From assembly GCA_026003935.1 (NCBI GenBank), contig BPIE01000002.1, positions 1-64,000 of the forward strand: a stretch of 64,000 nucleotides of DNA, read 5' to 3'. The notes beneath the pieces were generated by a model. It did not search any database. It saw nothing but the letters and a program-made list of their open reading frames with translations, and was not told the DNA's origin. The stretch is from Tepidiforma sp. (GTDB lineage Bacteria; Chloroflexota; Dehalococcoidia; Tepidiformales; Tepidiformaceae). Below are positions 18,035 to 26,223 of the stretch, one piece after another (the stretch's first letter is position 1; each line of letters begins with the position of its first letter). The position numbers were made by a program, and so were the translations under genes.

Positions 18035-19590
18035 GCCGCGCGCTCCGTACCGTAGTCGAAACGGGGCATTTCATAGCGGTACACCACATCCCCGTCGCGC
18101 ACGTAACACACGTGACTGTCGGCCCGGACCTCCTGGAGCACCACCCCACCGATGCGCTCTGCGACCCGTTCGAGGTCGTCAATCGATGCGACATCGACGA
18201 CGCGGGAGGGTTCGAGGGCCGGGAAGCCGGCGATACGGACAGCCTCCGCCAGCCGCTGTTCGGATGGCAGGCGACTGACCTTCCAAAGCACAACGGCAGC
18301 CGATGCCAGGCACGCCGCGGCACCGAGAATTCCGACGACGCGAGCCGCCAGGACTGGCATCTCAATGAACCAGAGCCGGACATGATTCGTCACGCGCTGC
18401 GGCGCGGCGAAGACGGACGCTTCCTCGGGCGAGAGCACCTGTTCGGGGTTGGCACTGTTGAGCCACAGCCGTGTGCGATCGAGCGACATCGGGAGCGCGG
18501 CGTCGAACTCGCCTTCGAACGGCAGGCCGCCGAGCTCACCCGAGACCCGCACCTGCGGACGGATCGTGACCGTATACCTGTCGTTGCGCACGTCAGTCTG
18601 CCCCTCGAGGAGCGCTATCTGATTGATCAGGTCCGAAAGCCTGAGCTTGCCAGACGTGGCAAAGGACGTTCCCTGGAATTCGCCCGGCTCACCCAAGGGG
18701 AAGGTGCGTTTCCAACCACTGGGGTCCCCCAATTCGGCGACCAGCTGATATGAGCCAGTCAGCGATGCGGGGTACGGCGCGCTAAACTCGTAGGTGAAGG
18801 CGAATTCGACACTGTCCGAGAGGGGAAGGTACACGGGCTCGCCGCTCGTGGCGCGCCCGGTGTCGTAGATGCGCCCATCGGCCGATGCCGCTTCGTAGCT
18901 AAAGGCGCCGCGCTGCGTATACGTGCGTTCAGCTGGCACCTCGGCGTGCAGGCCGCGGCCAAACCCGACCCAAGCGAGTACGACGAAGCCGATGGCCCCG
19001 GCGACCAGGACCGCCAGTACATCCTGCCAGCTTTTCGAAATCGTTCCCATTGGTTGTCCTCCTCCGTGGGATGCGGATGACCGTCGCGCCGTTCGCCCGG
19101 CATCGCCGCGGGCCGCTCCGCCGAGCAGCCCTGCAAATGCGACAAACAGGATGGCGCCGGCCCAAAGCGGGGAGCGCAGGTGCCAGAGCAGCCGACCGGC
19201 ACCCGGAACGTAGAACCAGAGTCGCCCGACCACCTCGCTCCGGGTCGGGTGATAGGAATCGAAGAACTCGTTGTTGTCGCCCCGGAGCGTGAAGCGCCCG
19301 TCTTCCTCCGCAACAATTCGATGGATGACGTGGCCGATGTCCGGGTGCCGGTAGGTCACCACATCTCCGGGTCGGTAATCATCCGCGCGGCGGACGACGG
19401 CAAGGTCGCCGCGATGCATACCGGGTTCCATCGAATTGCCGTTGACGATCACATAGGCGGCCTGACCGCCTAGCTGCTGCGGGGCAAACAGTACCCAGCC
19501 AGCTACGGCCAGGAGAAGCAGCACGGCGGCCGCGACGGCGCCGGCGCCTCCTGCTGCCTTCGAGTACCTGTTCGTCCAGCCTCGCGCCAT
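18031..19590 (-). CDS. SipW/ER-type signal peptidase I fused to DUF5305-like domain
   Basis: VNGNSMEPGMHRGDLAVV, GDVVTYRHPDIGHVIHRIV...TLRGDNNEFFD (Ser/His type); C-terminal TYTQRGAFSYEAASADGRIYDTGRATSGEPVYLPL. Confidence 0.88.
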   Translation of the reverse strand: MARGWTNRYSKAAGGAGAVAAAVLLLLAVAGWVLFAPQQLGGQAAYVIVNGNSMEPGMHRGDLAVVRRADDYRPGDVVTYRHPDIGHVIHRIVAEEDGRFTLRGDNNEFFDSYHPTRSEVVGRLWFYVPGAGRLLWHLRSPLWAGAILFVAFAGLLGGAARGDAGRTARRSSASHGGGQPMGTISKSWQDVLAVLVAGAIGFVVLAWVGFGRGLHAEVPAERTYTQRGAFSYEAASADGRIYDTGRATSGEPVYLPLSDSVEFAFTYEFSAPYPASLTGSYQLVAELGDPSGWKRTFPLGEPGEFQGTSFATSGKLRLSDLINQIALLEGQTDVRNDRYTVTIRPQVRVSGELGGLPFEGEFDAALPMSLDRTRLWLNSANPEQVLSPEEASVFAAPQRVTNHVRLWFIEMPVLAARVVGILGAAACLASAAVVLWKVSRLPSEQRLAEAVRIAGFPALEPSRVVDVASIDDLERVAERIGGVVLQEVRADSHVCYVRDGDVVYRYEMPRFDYGTERAA

Positions 19591-19602
19591 GGGTTGCTCC
19601 GT

Positions 19603-19974
19603 CTACTGGGCCGCAACGACGCGAAGTCCCGTCACCGAAGCCACGGAAGCCGTCGTTGGGCACGTGATGGAGCTGCCAGTGCCGCAGGGTGCCGACCACG
19701 TCGCGCCGCCGTCGGTCGAGACCCTGACCGTGCCGCCCGTGGGGACTGCCGGCGAGATGTTGAACGTCACCGAGCTGAGCTGCTGGGGGTTGAAGGCGTC
19801 GAGCGTGTAGTGGACATTCGTGATGGTGTAGCCGCTCACCGCGGCCGAGCCGTCGCCGGCTCGGGAGGCGGGTACCGTGTTGGCCGCTGCCAAGCCGTAC
19901 GCGGAGGCGGTACAAACCACGAGAAGGGCGGCGAACGCCAGGCGTCGAGGCTGAAACAGGCGGCTGAGCAGCAT
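19603..19974 (-). CDS. small secreted protein, paralog 2 (SipW-type substrate candidate)
   Basis: MLLSRLFQPRRLAFAALLVVCTASAYGLAAANTVPASRAGDG...LRVVAAQ; SD ccagggaggacacgg upstream of ATG 19974. Confidence 0.8.
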   Translation of the reverse strand: MLLSRLFQPRRLAFAALLVVCTASAYGLAAANTVPASRAGDGSAAVSGYTITNVHYTLDAFNPQQLSSVTFNISPAVPTGGTVRVSTDGGATWSAPCGTGSSITCPTTASVASVTGLRVVAAQ

Positions 19975-19997
19975 CCGTGTCCTCCCTGGCACATGGA

Positions 19998-20019
19998 CCC
20001 GGGAGAGCAGCCTCCCGGG
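19998..20019 (-). promoter_or_regulatory. hairpin in intergenic leader of paralog 2
   Basis: CCCGGGAG-AGCAGC-CTCCCGGG, perfect 8-bp inverted repeat. Confidence 0.45.
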
Positions 20020-20033
20020 CGACGGAAGTGTGG

Positions 20034-20060
20034 GCGCCCGGCGTGACCAGCGCCGGGCGC
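20034..20060 (-). terminator. hairpin between the two paralogous secreted-protein genes
   Basis: GCGCCCGGCG-TGACCAG-CGCCGGGCGC, perfect 10-bp inverted repeat 16 nt after the paralog 1 stop. Confidence 0.5.
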
Positions 20061-20076
20061 GTTCGGCGAACGTAAC

Positions 20077-20463
20077 CTACTGGGCGGCCACCACGCGGAG
20101 GCTGGTGAACCCGGACCCGATGGATTGGGGCGTGGTGAAGCTGCAGGTCACCGTCGATCCGCTGCCGGAACTGCAGGCATTGGACCAAGTGGTGCCGCCA
20201 TCGAAGGACACGCGTGCCGTTCCACCCGTGGGCAGCGTCGGACTGAGGTCGAAGGTGACGGAGTCGGCCGTCGAGGGATTCGTCGCGTTGAGGCTGTAGT
20301 GGACGTTGGAGACGGTGTAGCCCGAGACGGTGCCCGAGCCGTCGCCTGCATTTGTCTGGGGGACGGTGTTGGTGGCAGCGAAGCCGAGCGCAGACACGGC
20401 GACGATGGCGAGGACCGCGATGGCGACGAACCGGCGCGGGCTCCTCAGGGAACGGATGGACAT
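20077..20463 (-). CDS. small secreted protein, paralog 1 (SipW-type substrate candidate)
   Basis: MSIRSLRSPRRFVAIAVLAIVAVSALGFAATNTVPQTNAGDG...LRVVAAQ; SD cctggaggagagcacc before ATG 20463. Confidence 0.82.
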   Translation of the reverse strand: MSIRSLRSPRRFVAIAVLAIVAVSALGFAATNTVPQTNAGDGSGTVSGYTVSNVHYSLNATNPSTADSVTFDLSPTLPTGGTARVSFDGGTTWSNACSSGSGSTVTCSFTTPQSIGSGFTSLRVVAAQ

Positions 20464-20733
20464 GGTGCTCTCCTCCAGGCAGTTGCGGCGCATTGCCGCT
20501 GATGTTGTGGGAGCGTGAGACCTCCCGATGGGGAGTTCGTCCAACACCCAAACGGGTGAAGACCGGGTGACGCTAATATTTCATATAGTCGTCTGTAGCA
20601 TGTCTTCTTGGGGATTGACTCGGGGCGGACATTGCCGATTTGGCGTGACAGGTGAAGCTCCGGGAAAACCCTGGGGAATACGTGAAGGTTGGGGCGCCTT
20701 GCGGCCCACGCCCGCGAAGCGCACGATCGGTAC

Positions 20734-21081
20734 GTGGACGCAGCGCTGTATCGTGAAATCCAGGAGGCCTTGGGCCGCGGCGAGGCGGTGGCGCTCGCGA
20801 CCGTTACGCGGGCCCGCGGTTCAACACCGCGGAAGCCGGGTGCCAAGATGCTCATCCGCGCCGACGGCAGCTTCACCGGAACGATTGGCGGCGGCTGCGG
20901 TGAGGCGGAAGTTTGGCAGGAAGCGATGGCAACGCTCGAGGACGGTCAACCGCGAACGGTGGTCGTCGACCTGACTGAACCAACCGACGGCGAGGACAAG
21001 ATCTGCGGCGGAGTCATGGACGTATTTGTAGAGCGGCTGGCACCGCCGGGTTGCGGGAGTCGCACGGTCGGGCCAACGTGA
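20734..21081 (+). CDS. XdhC/CoxI family protein, N-terminal domain only
   Basis: EALGRGEAVALATVTRARGSTPRKPGAKMLIRADGSFTGTIGGGCGEAEV ... DLTEPTDGEDKICGGVMDVFVE. Confidence 0.85.
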   Translation: MDAALYREIQEALGRGEAVALATVTRARGSTPRKPGAKMLIRADGSFTGTIGGGCGEAEVWQEAMATLEDGQPRTVVVDLTEPTDGEDKICGGVMDVFVERLAPPGCGSRTVGPT

Positions 21082-21132
21082 TAGCATCAAGGCAGGCCGT
21101 ACGGGAACCCGGCCGGCAGGAAGAAGGTAGCC

Positions 21133-21426
21133 ATGTTCGGTTCGCTCGGAGCTCCTGAGCTCATCATCATCGCCCTCGTCATCGTGCTCATCTTTGGCGT
21201 AGGGAAGATTTCGGGACTTGGCCGCGAACTCGGGACCTCGATCAAGGAGTTCCGACGCGCGGTGAAGGACGAAGATGAGGAAACGCGGAAGGCTGCGCAG
21301 CAGGTCCAGCAGACCCCCTATCAGCAGAGCGTGCAGGCGCCGCCCCCGCCGCCGGTCGCGGCACAGCCCCCGGCCTCGCCGCAAAATTCGGACCCGAACA
21401 ATCGGAACACGCCAAACCTGTTCTAA
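21133..21426 (+). CDS. tatA: twin-arginine translocase subunit TatA/TatE family
   Basis: MFGSLGAPELIIIALVIVLIFGVGKISGLGRELGTSIKEFRRAVKDE. Confidence 0.93.
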   Translation: MFGSLGAPELIIIALVIVLIFGVGKISGLGRELGTSIKEFRRAVKDEDEETRKAAQQVQQTPYQQSVQAPPPPPVAAQPPASPQNSDPNNRNTPNLF

Positions 21427-22151
21427 GGCTCTTCCACGGCGCTCGTTCGTTGCGACCCCCGTTGCACGCGGGGGTCGTTATCGTTTGCCGCGAACCCGCA
21501 CTGTGGAGCGAGGGGGCAGGCGTCGCACCGGGGAGCTCGCTTGCGACACAGGTGCTTCCCGTGCAGGACCACGAGAGCGTGCGCCCGCCCGTAACCCGCC
21601 GACCCAGGCCATCTCGCACTCTCGCCCAGGCCGCGGGTCAGCCACTCTTGCCAGGCGCCGTAGGTATCGGATTCAGGGCCGGTCCCGAGCCGTCGAAAGA
21701 GGCGGACAGTGTATGCGTCGACCACCAGCACGTCATGCCCGGCTGCGTAGCAGCGGATGCAATCGGCCGTCTCGGGACCGATGCCCCAGGTGGCGAGCAG
21801 GCGGTCTGCCAATTCGCCCGAGGGCAGCTCCAGCAGCCGTTCTAGACCGCCGGCATCGATGCTCGCCGCGGCAAAGGCCCGCAGCTTGCGGGCCTTTTGC
21901 CGGAACTGGCCGGCGGGCCTCACCAGGTCCTCGAGCAGGTCGGCGGGGGTGGCGGCCAGGGCTTCCACCGAGCGCACGTCTGCTGCGTGCAGGCGGGCGA
22001 GGGCGCGTTCCGCGTTGGTCCAGGTGGTGTTCTGCACGAGGATCGCCCCCGCGCACACGTCGAACGCCGGGGTCTCATCGGTCCAGTGCCAGGTGAGCCC
22101 GCCGTGCGCCTGCTCGAGGGTATCGAAAACCTTCGGGATGTCGACGCTCAT
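21423..22151 (-). CDS. endonuclease III-like HhH-GPD / Fe-S base excision protein
   Basis: LVQNTTWTNAERAL, LLATWGIGPETADCIRCYAAGHDVLVVDAYTVRLFRRLG, C-X6-C-X2-C-like CRKRAPRCDACPLAPQC. Confidence 0.88.
   Translation of the reverse strand: MSVDIPKVFDTLEQAHGGLTWHWTDETPAFDVCAGAILVQNTTWTNAERALARLHAADVRSVEALAATPADLLEDLVRPAGQFRQKARKLRAFAAASIDAGGLERLLELPSGELADRLLATWGIGPETADCIRCYAAGHDVLVVDAYTVRLFRRLGTGPESDTYGAWQEWLTRGLGESARWPGSAGYGRAHALVVLHGKHLCRKRAPRCDACPLAPQCGFAANDNDPRVQRGSQRTSAVEEP
21453..21477 (+). terminator. tatA terminator hairpin inside the convergent gene
   Basis: CGACCCCCG-TTGCACG-CGGGGGTCG followed by ttat. Confidence 0.6.
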
Positions 22152-23155
22152 ACGGGTGCCAGCGTCTCCGACTGGGGTATCGGGTTCGCTGATCGCTCGT
22201 TCCGCCATACGCGGTACGACACTGCGCCGATAATGATGGCGCCCCCAAGGACAGCCCACCAACCCGGGCGCTCGCCGAGGAAGAGAAAGACCCACACGGG
22301 ATTGAGCACCGGCTCCAACATCCCGATGAGCGATGCCTCGAGCGCGGGCGTGGTGCGCATCGCGTAACCGAAAAGGAGGTAAGCGAATCCGATTTGCACG
22401 ACGCCCAGGAACAGCAGGCCGGCAAGGTCCGACGGCCCGGGAGCGAACATGCCAGGTACTCCGCGAACAACGTTGACCGGTACGAGTACCACGACGAGCA
22501 GCAGGTTGCCGAAGAGCATCGAGAGCGGACGGGTCTCTTCGGTGCAGCCAGGGGCGCGGAGGAGGAGGAACATCGCCGCCAGCGTTACCCCGGAGGCTGC
22601 CGCCAGCAGATTCCCGCCGAGCGCGTCCCCGTCGAACCGCCCGATGAAGAACAGGCTCATGCCGGCAAACGCAATTATTACCGTGGTGATGTCGAGGCGG
22701 GTCACACGTTCGCGAAGGAAGAGGGGGCCGGCAATGAGGAGGTACACGGGAGCGGTGTATTGGAGAAAGATGGCGCTGGCAGCCGTGGTGAGTTTCGTGG
22801 CCGACACAAACATGACGAGGGTGAGGGCATAGGCGGCGGCCGTGGCCCAAACCAAGACGGGGAGACGCCACGGCGCCCCGACACGAACGCGAACGACGAG
22901 TGCGATGGTGACTGCGGCGATCAGGGAGCGCCACATCGTCACGCCCAGCGCGTCGAGCGAAACCCACTTGATGAACAGGCCGCCGGTACTCCAGAGGACT
23001 GCGGCACCGAGGACCGCGAGCAGCCCGCGACGGCGTAGCGAGAGGATAGAAGAGCCGCGGCTGCGAGCGGGGAGGGGCACGCTCGCAGTGTGCGCCCGCG
23101 CGAGCTCTGCGCAAGCGGCGTGGACGGGCCCGAGGCAAATGGCTATGATCTCCAT
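22148..23155 (-). CDS. DMT superfamily (EamA) transporter
   Basis: GAAVLWSTGGLFIKWVSLDALGVTMWRSLIAAV, ten-TM EamA repeat pattern; exact start uncertain. Confidence 0.88.
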   Translation of the reverse strand: MEIIAICLGPVHAACAELARAHTASVPLPARSRGSSILSLRRRGLLAVLGAAVLWSTGGLFIKWVSLDALGVTMWRSLIAAVTIALVVRVRVGAPWRLPVLVWATAAAYALTLVMFVSATKLTTAASAIFLQYTAPVYLLIAGPLFLRERVTRLDITTVIIAFAGMSLFFIGRFDGDALGGNLLAAASGVTLAAMFLLLRAPGCTEETRPLSMLFGNLLLVVVLVPVNVVRGVPGMFAPGPSDLAGLLFLGVVQIGFAYLLFGYAMRTTPALEASLIGMLEPVLNPVWVFLFLGERPGWWAVLGGAIIIGAVSYRVWRNERSANPIPQSETLAPV

Positions 23156-23211
23156 AGTGCAGTGGGTGGGACCAACGAGCCCGCACCTGCCGCTCATGCA
23201 GGAGGTCTCCA

Positions 23212-23598
23212 ATGTCCGTGGAATCCGGCGCCCCCGTCACGCTCGTGAATATCACCGAACGTGCAGCCGAAAAGGCTCGCGCGCTGCTCGAAGCACGGGA
23301 GTTGCCAAACGGCGCGCTCCGCGTGTTCGTTGCTGGCGGCGGCTGCTCGGGCTACCAGTACGGCATGGCGCTTGCCCGGTCGTCTGAAGAAGACGACATC
23401 GTCATCGAACAGTTCGGGGTCCGCATCCTCGTTGACCCGGAGAGTGCCCGCTATCTCGAGGGGGCCGAAATCGACTACGTCGACGACATCATGAAGAGCG
23501 GCTTCAGCATCTACAACCCGAACGCGGTCAAGAGCTGCGCCTGCGGTTCGAGCTTCCAGACCGCAGACGGGAGCGGCCAGCCGCGCGCCTGCTGCTAA
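23212..23598 (+). CDS. erpA: HesB/IscA/ErpA iron-sulfur cluster insertion protein
   Basis: ITERAAEKARALLEARELPNGALRVFVAGGGCSGYQYGMAL ... NPNAVKSCACGSSF. Confidence 0.93.
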   Translation: MSVESGAPVTLVNITERAAEKARALLEARELPNGALRVFVAGGGCSGYQYGMALARSSEEDDIVIEQFGVRILVDPESARYLEGAEIDYVDDIMKSGFSIYNPNAVKSCACGSSFQTADGSGQPRACC

Positions 23599-23611
23599 GG
23601 GCGCAGGCTCC

Positions 23612-23664
23612 AACACCAGAACGTGCACACAGGGGGAGTCATTAGGCTCCCCCTGCTGGTGTTT
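23612..23664. terminator. bidirectional terminator between convergent genes
   Basis: AACACCAG ... CAGGGGGAG-TCATTAGG-CTCCCCCTG ... CTGGTGTT followed by tct. Confidence 0.75.
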
Positions 23665-23703
23665 CTAACAAACACACGGGCGTGCGTGTTGCGCCGGCCG
23701 CTT

Positions 23704-24363
23704 TTACATGAGCCTGCGGAGGAGATGGGTCTCGGTGGTAAGGAACACCATCGAGCTACGAGTGGCGGCCCGGAGGCGGGCGAATTCCGCGTCGGTGACC
23801 GCCATTTCGTCGAACTTTTCAAGTTCAACGAGCGAGTCAAACTCAGCCACGATGGAAACGCCGCTCGTGTGGCCGGTCATGGCGCTCCACACGCTGGTCG
23901 TGGCGTCGATACCGCGCTGCTTCTGATAGTCGAGGGCCTGTGAAACGGACAGGACGAACTCCCGGTGGTGGCCGGGCTGGACCTCACCCGAGAGTACGCG
24001 CATGAATTTCCGCGGAGCCGTCGCCTCTTCAGACGTCATCAGGCCCTCGGAGTGATAGGCCAAGCGGTGAATAGAGACCTCGACGTCGTCGTACACCATG
24101 TGGGTGCGCACAGCGCGGCGAACCTGCGCGAAACGTGCGTCCTCGGTGGCTAGGTCAGTCCAGCGCTCGAGGTCTTCAAGCGTGTTGAAATCGGCAGCGA
24201 TGAGCACGCCGTTGTTGCGACCGGTCATGGATCCCCAGACGGCAGTCCGTGCACGGACACCCCGTTCGACCTGGAATTCGGTCGCGATGCGCATGGCTTC
24301 GAGGAACTCGCGGGTCTTCCCCTGCGCCACGATGCCCGAGAGGACTCGTCGATACATAGACAA
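23704..24363 (-). CDS. hypothetical protein, tandem-duplicated dimeric alpha/beta-barrel-like domain
   Basis: Two halves align: YRRVLSGIVAQGKTREFLEAM...TAVWGSMTGRNNGVLIAADFNTLEDLE and FMRVLSGEVQPGHHREFVLSV...TSVWSAMTGHTSGVSIVAEFDSLVELE. Confidence 0.8.
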   Translation of the reverse strand: MSMYRRVLSGIVAQGKTREFLEAMRIATEFQVERGVRARTAVWGSMTGRNNGVLIAADFNTLEDLERWTDLATEDARFAQVRRAVRTHMVYDDVEVSIHRLAYHSEGLMTSEEATAPRKFMRVLSGEVQPGHHREFVLSVSQALDYQKQRGIDATTSVWSAMTGHTSGVSIVAEFDSLVELEKFDEMAVTDAEFARLRAATRSSMVFLTTETHLLRRLM

Positions 24364-24446
24364 CCCCGTGCGGCCGGGCTCGGGCCAGGCCGCGCCGCAA
24401 GTCTACCAGAGGGCCCGGCTGTGGTCGGCCCTCGTATAATGCCGCC

Positions 24447-24755
24447 ATGGCGCTGTGGGTAGCCTACTTCACCTTCAAGCCAGGGACGAACCTGCTGCGG
24501 GGCCTGGAAGCATTCGAGCGGCGGAAGTCGTTCCAGCATCCGCGCGGAGCAACAGTCGTCGCCGAACTTTGGGTCAACGCCCCGGAGGGATTCCCGCAGG
24601 TGGTGCTCGCTTGGGAGGCCGACGACGAGGGGCCGGGTGACTATTACGAAGCTGCCTGGGGCGACATCTTTGACGTCACCATCTCACAGGCAACGCAGCC
24701 GGTGACTGAGCTCCCCGATGAGCTCCCGGACGCTCTGAAGCAGCGGTTGTCCTAG
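24447..24755 (+). CDS. DUF3303-like small protein
   Basis: MALWVAYFTFKPGTNLLRGLEAFERRKSFQHPRGATVVAELWVN. Confidence 0.6.
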   Translation: MALWVAYFTFKPGTNLLRGLEAFERRKSFQHPRGATVVAELWVNAPEGFPQVVLAWEADDEGPGDYYEAAWGDIFDVTISQATQPVTELPDELPDALKQRLS

Positions 24756-24758
24756 CGG

Positions 24759-25349
24759 GTGGGCAGCGAGTCGTTTGGCCAGGACCTGGTCGGGCGCCGA
24801 GTGGTGGTCGTCGGTCCAAGTTGCTCCGGGAAGTCGACGCTTGGAATGGAGCTGGCCCGTCGCCTCGACCTGCCATTCATCGAGCTTGACGCGTTGTACT
24901 GGAAGGAGAACTGGGGACGTCCGTCGGACGAGGAGTTCCGCGAACTGCTCCGGGCTGCCCATACGGGCGACTGCTGGGTGAGCGCGGGCAATTACCTGCG
25001 TCAGGCCCGGCTCGTTACCTGGCCCCTGGCGGACACCTTCGTCTGGCTCGACGTGGGAATGATGACGACGACCTGGCGAATCTTGCGGCGTTCCTGGAGG
25101 CGGTGGCGGTCCAATGAGCTGCTCTGGGGTACCTGCCGCGAGAACTTATGGCGGCAGTTCGAGCTCTGGAGCGAGCATCGTTCGCTGATTCGCTACAACT
25201 GGTCGCGCCAGAGGGCACACCGCGAGGCGTTCAGCGCGGGTGCACGAGATGCCGAAGCCGCAGGAAAGCGGGTCCTGCGGCTTCGTTCCCCCCGGCAGGT
25301 CCGAGAACTGCTCGAGCGTCTCCCGCGTGCTTCGTCTACCGGCCCTTGA
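24759..25349 (+). CDS. adenylate kinase-like / topology-modulation P-loop kinase
   Basis: GTG start; VVVVGPSCSGKSTLGMELARRLDLPFIELDALYWKENWGRP. Confidence 0.85.
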   Translation: MGSESFGQDLVGRRVVVVGPSCSGKSTLGMELARRLDLPFIELDALYWKENWGRPSDEEFRELLRAAHTGDCWVSAGNYLRQARLVTWPLADTFVWLDVGMMTTTWRILRRSWRRWRSNELLWGTCRENLWRQFELWSEHRSLIRYNWSRQRAHREAFSAGARDAEAAGKRVLRLRSPRQVRELLERLPRASSTGP

Positions 25350-26214
25350 AAACCGGCTCGCGACGTTCGGCGAATGCGCTGAGGCCTTCTTTGAAGTCCT
25401 CGCTTTGGAAAAGCGGAAGGAGCTGAAGGTAGATGTGGTCGACCGCTGCCTCGAAGGTCTCCTCCATCCCGAGGCGCATCATCCGCTTGGTGGCCTGGAC
25501 GCTGAGCGGCGCGTTGTTGGCGATCTTGGTTGCCCATGTGCGGGCCTCCGTCATCAGCTGGTCGTGCGGGACCACCTTATTGACGAGCCCGAGCTCGAAG
25601 GAGCGCTGGGCATCCAGGACCTCGCCGAGGAAGGCAACCTCGGCCGCTCGTGCCCAACCAAGCAGCCGCGGGAGGTACCAGCAGCCGCCGCTCTCGGGGA
25701 GAACGCCGCGCTTGGCGAAGACGGCGCCCATCTTGGCGTGCTCGCTGGCGATGCGGATGTCGCAGCCGAGCGCGAGGTCCATGCCGTAGCCGGCCGCAGC
25801 GCCGTTGAGCGCGCAGATCATCGGTTTGTCCATGCGGTTGATCACGATAGGCGGCGAATTGTGGAGGTCGAACAGCTGGTAGCCGCCGCGGCCCGGCTGC
25901 AGCGAGCCTTCGCTACCGTTTGACATTTGGTCCTTCAGGTCGAGACCGGCGCAGAAACCCCGCCCGGCACCGGTAAGGATGACGGCCCGGACGTCGCGGT
26001 CGATGTTTGCCTCCTGAAGGGTCTTAGAGAGGGCGCTCAGCATGGGGCCGCTGATGGCATTGAGGCGGTCCGGGCGGTTGAGGGTGATGGTCAGGATGTA
26101 GTCGGAGTGCTCAACGAGCAGCTCGGGGGTGGGAGAAGGCGAAACCAATGGAGAACTCCTGCAGGGGCGAGATGGTTGCTGCCGGAGTGTGGCACTCCGG
26201 GCTGGCGGCGGCAA
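25336..26214 (-). CDS. enoyl-CoA hydratase/isomerase family protein
   Basis: ILTITLNRPDRLNAISGPMLSAL; GAGRGFCAGLDLKDQ; start not certain. Confidence 0.9.
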   Translation of the reverse strand: MPPPARSATLRQQPSRPCRSSPLVSPSPTPELLVEHSDYILTITLNRPDRLNAISGPMLSALSKTLQEANIDRDVRAVILTGAGRGFCAGLDLKDQMSNGSEGSLQPGRGGYQLFDLHNSPPIVINRMDKPMICALNGAAAGYGMDLALGCDIRIASEHAKMGAVFAKRGVLPESGGCWYLPRLLGWARAAEVAFLGEVLDAQRSFELGLVNKVVPHDQLMTEARTWATKIANNAPLSVQATKRMMRLGMEETFEAAVDHIYLQLLPLFQSEDFKEGLSAFAERREPVFKGR

Positions 26215-26223
26215 GCTGTGGGG

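Noticed and set aside
25256-25282. AGCCGCAGGA-AAGCGGG-TCCTGCGGCT perfect hairpin
   Set aside because: Lies within the P-loop kinase coding region, ~67 bp before its stop; no U-tract, probably coincidental or weak attenuator
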